This document shows, piece by piece, positions 58,101-64,000 of a DNA stretch of 64,000 nucleotides. Each line of letters starts with the position of its first letter. Position 1 is the stretch's first letter. Source of the DNA: Stratiolaelaps scimitus (taxonomy: Eukaryota > Arthropoda > Arachnida > Mesostigmata > Laelapidae); contig JABWDB010000004.1 in assembly GCA_019614645.1 (NCBI GenBank), positions 17,360,001 through 17,424,000 of the forward strand, written 5' to 3'. The notes below the pieces were generated by a model, which was given only the letters and a program-made list of their open reading frames with translations, was not told the DNA's origin and did no database searches. Made by a program: the position numbers and the translations under genes.

Positions 58101-58420
58101 TGCAACCAGAGGTGCCGTAGGTGGACGGGTTCGATCCCCACTGTGGCACATTTGCATTTATAAGGGATCCGCCTTACAAAGCCATGCAAAAATCAGTACC
58201 GTGGACGTCAAACGTGTGAGTCTGCTCAGAAATTCACTTCGCTCATTGTTTGTGATTACGCTAATGAGTCTAGTCTAATTGTAGGTTAATGTTATTATTA
58301 ACATACAAAACGTCGATGGTTAAATAAAGAAAGTTATAACAAAGTTATTGTTTATGTTGGAAATTCCAACTGCTTCGTTCTTCTTCGTTGCGCACCGAAT
58401 GAGGCTTGGTTATTACTTAC
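55164..58420. other. Probable introns and small exons of a minus-strand gene
   Basis: No complete gene is recognisable. On the minus strand I see a 13-nt micro-exon candidate at 56109-56121 (acceptor TTCTTTTTTCTTAG, donor CCAAC|GTGAGT). There is also an exon candidate ending at a strong donor ATCACAG|GTAAGA (57978/57977). A further open stretch at 56988-57193 reads LVLALFGPEGWLFLRTW and ends in a stop. The phases allow the second candidate to splice to either of the others. The region also carries AT-rich sequence and the SINE copy at 58071. Confidence 0.3.
58071..58158 (+). mobile_element. tRNA-derived SINE copy
   Basis: The plus-strand block starts GGTGGCCTGGTGGTC (A box) and contains GGGTTCGATCCCCA (B box), followed by GGCACATTTGCATTTATAA. 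It matches the minus-strand element at 6305-6405 in the same order of blocks at roughly 70% identity by eye. It sits next to a minus-strand exon candidate, so on that strand it would lie at an intron edge. It is not a functional tRNA gene, because no proper acceptor stem is evident. Confidence 0.65.
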
Positions 58421-58485
58421 TCGTTAGCCTAAGAAGCATTTGAAAAACAAACTCGTACCATATCCGTGACGATATTAGATTAGGA
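58421..58485 (-). CDS. Possible internal coding exon of an unidentified gene
   Basis: A 65-nt stretch lies between a very good acceptor (GCACTTCTTTCAG) and a consensus donor (TAACGA|GTAAGT). Only one of the three frames is open; it reads PNLISSRIWYEFVFQMLLRL (incoming phase 2, outgoing phase 1). It could belong to the minus-strand gene whose last exon is at 54366-55163. I do not recognise the peptide. Confidence 0.4.
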
Positions 58486-59925
58486 CTGAAAGAAGTGCGC
58501 AATTTCTCAATATGTCGAGGCTAGCAAAAGCCTGTAAGCAACAAGGAAGAACGAACGAGTTGTGCAACAATCGCTTTTGTAGGAATCGCTTCGTGAGGAT
58601 TCGGCGTACGGGGTGAGCTCAGCAAGATCTAACCCCCTGCGCGCCTTACTTTTGTTCGCGGCGATGATTCGAGTGATTCTCCTACGTTCCTACCGGTTAA
58701 TTAATGTATAATAGGGATGTCGTATTATGCTAGAAAGCTGTTTTTCGCCCTTTATTATCGATATTGTTATCACTCGCTACCGTGCAACAAGAGATGTCCG
58801 TTACAGAAATAAGGAAAAATTGGTTCATGTAGAAACATGTACAGTAGATCAGTTGCTCAAGTATCACATAATTTAATCATCACATACATTCGTATATTTA
58901 ATAGACACAATTCATGACGACGTGTGAAGTGGAACAGATCATTTTTATCTCAAAGACTTAACACCGCTAGCATATTCGAGAAGAAAACACAATCATAATG
59001 GAATTTCGGCTAATATATTATATAACTGCAGCCGATGGTACCATCGGGACCGCATCTATAAAATGCTCAACACGAAAGATGAACCACGAGTGTGTTATTT
59101 GGAATATATATATATATATATATATATGTGTATATATATGAAAGGTATAATATATGTATACTGTCTAAATCAGCAAGCTAAGTCGACCGTCGATTAACAT
59201 GTGGATAATTACTTCAATCATATGATAATTACTATCGTTCAATCATCATAAACTTGCGCTTCTCGTCGGCGACCTAGCTTTGTTACTAGCAAAATAAATA
59301 TAATACTACAACTACTACTCGTTCCAGTACAAATATGTAGGCTCGTCATTCCACCGTCTACAGGTCGTTAGCAGAAGGTGAGGTTAAGCCCTTTTCGCCA
59401 AGATAGGTGAATGAAATTATTCGGGGGCGCGGGGGGGGGGGGGTAAACCGTAGAGGCAATATGGCCTCTATTGGTGGCCGCCGAACATCATGCCATCGTT
59501 TCAGCAGGTGAAAATCTTCTACACTTTTTACATATTCACATATTTTTACATGCAGGGTGTTCGGGAAATTCCGCAACCCTATGCAAGAAGAGCAGGCAGA
59601 CTTTTACGGTTCTGACGATGCTAGCTTTCCCTCTAGCTGTTGTTTTCTTTGGTTTTTGCCGCTTTTAAATACATATGTTTACACTTCATCATATCTAAAG
59701 ATATGTATTTACAATGATTAAATAAAGAAAATAATTGCAGAGGAGGCTGAAACCTACTTTGGGGACGTCACACGTTGGCTAGTCTACACAATAGGGCTGC
59801 GTAGCTTTTCGGCCACCCTGTACGCAGTGTACAATGCGTAGATGGATGCCGTGTACTTGATGCATATATAGGTCCACACAGTAGTTCATTTTACGGTTCC
59901 AGAGCGACTCCCTCTTTTGACATTG
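58486..59925. other. Intergenic or intronic; no gene recognised
   Basis: An (AT)n tract lies at 59104-59127, a perfect 16-bp palindrome (CCGATGGTACCATCGG) at 59032-59047 and a G-homopolymer near 59,430. The 3' end of the SLC18-like gene lies immediately to the right. No polyadenylation signal could be assigned to it with confidence. Confidence 0.45.
59104..59127. repeat. (AT)n microsatellite
   Basis: About twelve AT units, followed by a GTGT interruption and a shorter run. Confidence 0.9.
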
Positions 59926-62900
59926 TTAAATCTGCTCATATTTAGCAGGGCGGGATTCGCGACGGTTCTTCCCATGTTTCGTTCCGGATATAAAAAAATC
60001 TAGGATTGTCTCAGTGAGTTCGCTGCTTCTATTATACGGCTCGTCATACTTGTCGCCCTTGATATTGTTGTTATTATTGTTAAATTTCGATTCATCTCTA
60101 CGTGCTAGCCTGTCTCCGGCAAGCACTCCGAATTTGGCCTCCTTTTCTTCCTGGTCGAGTCGGTCTCCTCCGAGCATCTTCTCGATGGAAAGATGGAAGA
60201 AGATCAGCATTAATAACATTGCCTGCAACAATGAATATAAATGCTTGAGTTAGCCATGTCAGTCAAGCTAAATATTTACTTTGGAAAGCATATCTGCTAT
60301 ATAAGCGATCTCGATCAAAAGATGTTGAAGGTCACGTTCGACGACCCCAATTTGTATCGTCCATTTGCCAATAATGAGTGGACAAGGAGGGCCATTAACA
60401 AAATAACGATACATGTAAAAGTGTCCTGATCAGTTCAGGCTCCAACCTGCATCACCGATAGGTTTTGTGTCCGCTGTGTGGCCTCGGCAAGTGCTAATCA
60501 CGTAATGTGTTACTTACGCAAGCAAACAGGACTGTAGCGAACACGACGGTCGAATCTCGAATATCGGATGACTTCTGGAACATGGCAATCACCGGACCGA
60601 AAGTTTCTCCAAACCCATTCAAGAAATTCCATAGTCCGGAAATGGGCCCATATGTTGCGGGGCCCTTGAGGTACCCAAAATCGTAGATCGCGGTGTCAAC
60701 GAGGAAGTCGAGGGTCGGTACATAGGCCAGCGCAAAGCCGACTCCCAAAAGAATTACGCCAGACATCGTCGAGTGACTGTTCGGATCGCGGAAGATAAAG
60801 CGACACGGGCCCACGAGCAGGAACGAGACTCCTAGGATTGCCGTTCCTAAGATCATTGTGCCCATTTTTGATCTTCGAGTTGCGAACAAGATAAGAGGAA
60901 ATGCTTTTAGAAATGGTTTTGCTTACGAATCTGTATTAATTATTATTAATTTTCAGCTGTACTTCTTAAAGAGGTTGGCAAAGCGCTATAAACACACACA
61001 CACACACAGTAAATGTTCCCGATTAAATACTAAGATGATATTAGGTAGATAACACTCACAGTTGATGCAGACATTCAATGAACTCCTACATCTGTTCGAA
61101 AAGCTGAAGCCCAATACCAATATTATATTATGTATCGTACGTAAAATGAGCGAGGCCTTTGACAGCTGACGCACACGGAGTGAACTATTATTGTCGTACC
61201 TTGCGGCGATGAACGGTGCCACTGCCAAGGCCGTCAACGCGAATGCGGCAGCCTCGGCAAAGTAGTACAGCGTACTGGTCTCTGTTCGCAGGACGTTCTC
61301 AAGGAACAGCTCGAGGGTCGGCTCCACGAAGCTGTACGCCGTTGTGGTGACAATCATCGTGATAACAACGAAGATCCCCTTCCACGAGAGAATAAGCCTT
61401 AGCGGCAAGAGAGCATTGCCCCCGCTCGACATGTTCACGTAGCGCAGCGAGCCATACTTGGCAAAAACATAGACTGACACCGGGATCGTGGCAAGGACGA
61501 CGGCGCCGAACACGAGAAACGCCCAAAACCAGCCGAACGAGGTGACGAGAAAGCTGCCGATGACGGGACCCAGCGAGAAGCTGATCGCGACTGCAGCCTC
61601 AACCGCGGCGAACGCCTCGTCGATGTGACGCGAGAATACTCGCATAATGATGCTGTGCGATGATGTGTTGAAGGCGGCCGCGCCTGCACCCTCGAGGACG
61701 CGAATCTATCGGGGAAGAATACTGCTGTTACTGATCGTTGTCGTAATACTATCCTCTATGCTAGCGGCGCGAAGGCTCACACCTCGCAATCCGGTGCAGA
61801 GAGACACGGGCGTGTTGTGTCCATCGATAATGATGATGATGAATAAATGAATGCCGTAATTATGTTTAGCCGTCGTCGGCGTCGTGTTGTTGGGATTGCT
61901 TCTCGCTTAACTCGACTCTCTGTGCATATTTGCTATGGTGTCGCAATAAATCGCTCGCTCGCTCGCTGGCGGCCTACACAAGATGATTATGATATATACA
62001 GTAAAAAACTGGTTGACCCTAGTGGTGCGGATATGTCGAATGAGGTGAACAATAAGAGTAAAGCAGCATTTGTACCATTGTGTAGGTCCAGCCAGGTCCT
62101 GGATGCAGCAAACGTGCCTCTCTATAATAGGTTATCTAGCATAAGGCATCTCTCGTTGAATGTTCTCATTAGATTTATTTCATTTGTGATTCATGTCCTT
62201 GACTCACAATGCATTGGGCGAGTATGTAGTCATCGTACGAGCCGATTGGCAGAAGGTCGATGGCGCCGAGAGCGATGTTGGTCAGGGCGACCGTCACTAG
62301 GCCCGGATAATAGAGGTATTCAACGCCGAATCGTGGGATGAGTGGACCAAATACGGGTGAGAAGCACATCGATGTTCCAGCGTATAATACAAAGGGAAGA
62401 GATACGTACAACTCGCTAACTGAACCTGAAATTTCGAATTCGTACGACGCAGGTTTAATGGAACGGCTGTAAGGTTTGAATTTGTCAATTTGCACAGCTG
62501 TGAGCTGTCATGTCGATAGAAAGACGTATACTATTTCCAAGTGGGTAGTGTCTGAAAGATATTGTGGCTATTAGTTAGTGTAAGTTTGCGTAACTGTATG
62601 GCGCGTTGATGATGAACGTTGATGGCGCCAAGTTGCGTGTCATCATCCACGTCCATTGTGGACACCGGCAACTATAATAGATACCTAACCTAATACGAGT
62701 TGATACCAAATGTACGAGTTTCGAGAGCTCACATCTACCTCAGCAATAAAGTTTACAAAACAGGACAAACGATATCGAGGTGGATAAGTAAGCCGTAGAA
62801 ACCTCCAAGGTCACATAAATAAATTCGTATGAATCTCTACGAATACGTGGATGATAAGAAAATATATACCCTTATAATTAGCTTTAAGGCTATTTTTCGA

Positions 62901-63749
62901 ACACTTTAGGGGAATTGCGAGTAAAACGAGATCAATCTGAAGGAACTCTTCGGATCACCTGTCATTTTCAATAAATGGTAAATGGTAAATCTTTTAAATC
63001 TAAAAAAAATAACTCCGCATTGATTCGGTAGGAGGTTAACCACAAAACTCAGTTGAACAGAACATATATGTATCATGCAAAAGGCGGAGGAAGTCCCTCA
63101 AGAGTTGGTTACTAAGTGAAAAGTGGTCATAAGCATTGCCCTTGTTCCAGTCATTCACATTCGCATTGTTGTTCCGTTTAACCAAGCTCACTTCGAATAT
63201 ATAACGCTTATAATAGATATTCATACGAACGGCGCGCGGCTTTGATATGACGCCTGCTCATATATGATGTATGACGTCTACCGTCGCCATCAGACGGTAG
63301 GCAATGATCGAATTGTTCTTACCCTCTTCGCCAAATTGCTCCATCTTGTCCGAGAGGTGCTGCGGTAATATAGGTGCGAGGATACTGCCTGCACAGAAGG
63401 ATAAAAAGTTGACAGTGACGATCGTGGCCAAGAGCCACGCCTCACTCCGGGTGATGTCCTCGGCCAGGCTGCCGACAAGCCACCTGCCCACGCAGAGAAG
63501 CCACACTGAACAGCACGAGCGTCCATCTTCACTTGACGAAACGCTCGTTGTCGTTCGATTGCTGTCGGTGATTCCGGGCGCAGCAGGTGGCTTTAACCAT
63601 TCATCGGAGTGACTATCAGAGCTCGAAGCGGACCCTGACGACGTGAGATCGTACGTGACATGAGGCCGACTTGGACGGGTGTCTGCAATGGATCGCTGGT
63701 CGGAATCATCTCCGCGTGTAACCGGATGAGTTGAAAATGTGGCAGGCAT
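59926..63749 (-). CDS. SLC18B1-like vesicular amine/polyamine transporter, 600 aa, five exons
   Basis: Exons on minus: 63323-63749, 62208-62425, 61200-61705, 60518-60872 and 59926-60222. All junctions are GT-AG (for example GAAGAGG|GTAAGA, CTTGC|GTAAGT) with phases 1, 0, 2 and 0. The join gives exactly 601 codons including the stop. Twelve hydrophobic helices are countable, as in the major facilitator superfamily: one in exon 1 (about 104-128), two in exon 2, the fourth formed across the exon 2/3 junction, four more in exon 3, three in exon 4, and the last across the exon 4/5 junction. Family-like motifs are GPLIPRFG after helix 2, RVLEGAGAAAF in helix 4 (217-227), GPVIGSFL in helix 5 (261-268) and GLWNFLNGFGETFGPVIA near helix 11. 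SLC18 members exchange protons for amines at vesicle membranes; SLC18B1 is reported to carry polyamines. The Ser/Asp-rich N-terminus of about 100 residues and the charged C-terminus with six consecutive Asn are likely cytosolic. Confidence 0.85.
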
Positions 63750-64000
63750 TGAGTCGAGTCAATAGAATTTCGTCTAGACGGCGATATGGGGTATTTGGCT
63801 GAAAATTAGATTAAAAAATGATACACACAAGAGCATACAGCAGAGATTAGCTGGTGTGACCGAGGTTGGTCGGTTGGTGAACCTCGGACACGAGGTGTAA
63901 GAATGACACGATATGGTAATCAGCAGGACAGCCATGGTGGTGTGGATTTGGGCTATTTGTTTTCACCGATGTGTGTATGTTTTTGATTTTGGCTGATTGC
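63750..64000. other. 5' flank of the SLC18-like gene
   Basis: The 251 nt upstream of the ATG on the minus strand. No TATA box or other promoter element is evident, and no further gene begins here. Confidence 0.5.

Noticed and set aside
59032..59047. Perfect 16-bp palindrome CCGATGGTACCATCGG
   Set aside because: Short palindromes of this size occur by chance in 64 kb and nothing around it suggests an operator or element end.
1..64000. CRISPR arrays, prophage, insertion sequences or operons
   Set aside because: The window is eukaryotic in structure, and no regularly spaced direct repeats with unique spacers were seen.

Overview
The window looks like nuclear DNA of an arthropod. It has GT-AG introns with in-phase exon junctions, a small group of insect-type gustatory receptor (GR) genes, many (AT)n, (GA)n and trinucleotide microsatellites, and copies of a tRNA-derived short interspersed element. 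Intronless GR genes, modest gene density and few recognisable transposons would suit a chelicerate such as a mesostigmatid mite. That placement is inference; nothing here fixes the species.

Layout. Positions 1-27 kb hold no gene I can recognise: long CpG-bearing GC-rich stretches, microsatellites, SINE-like pieces, and a few isolated exon candidates on the minus strand. Positions 27-37 kb are a chemoreceptor island with one intact GR on minus (27088-28083), one intact on plus (31767-32831), one decayed copy on plus (34336-35164) and one more on minus (35943-36917). Directly after the second GR lies a perfect 23-bp hairpin, and beyond it a probable antisense exon (32985-33164). Positions 40-50.5 kb carry two consecutive plus-strand genes for membrane proteins with proline-rich tails: a four-TM protein with three PPxYEE motifs (42923-44935, with a probable 5'UTR intron and an upstream ORF) and a two-TM protein with two PPxY motifs (three exons, 48719-50428). 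Positions 54-58.5 kb hold the large 3' exon of an unknown minus-strand gene and several possible upstream exons. Positions 59.9-63.7 kb hold a complete five-exon minus-strand gene for a 12-TM major-facilitator transporter of the SLC18/SLC18B1 type; its 600-codon reading frame stays in phase across all four introns.

How the genes may work together. The GRs are expected to be cation channels or receptors in sensory neurons. The PPxY proteins have the architecture of membrane adaptors for WW-domain ubiquitin ligases of the Nedd4 family. The SLC18-like protein should load amines or polyamines into vesicles. No operon-like coupling is implied. The least explained items are the two neighbouring PPxY membrane genes, the perfect hairpin beside the GR gene, and the unmodelled minus-strand exons. 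Exon calls outside the five main genes were made by eye and are tentative.
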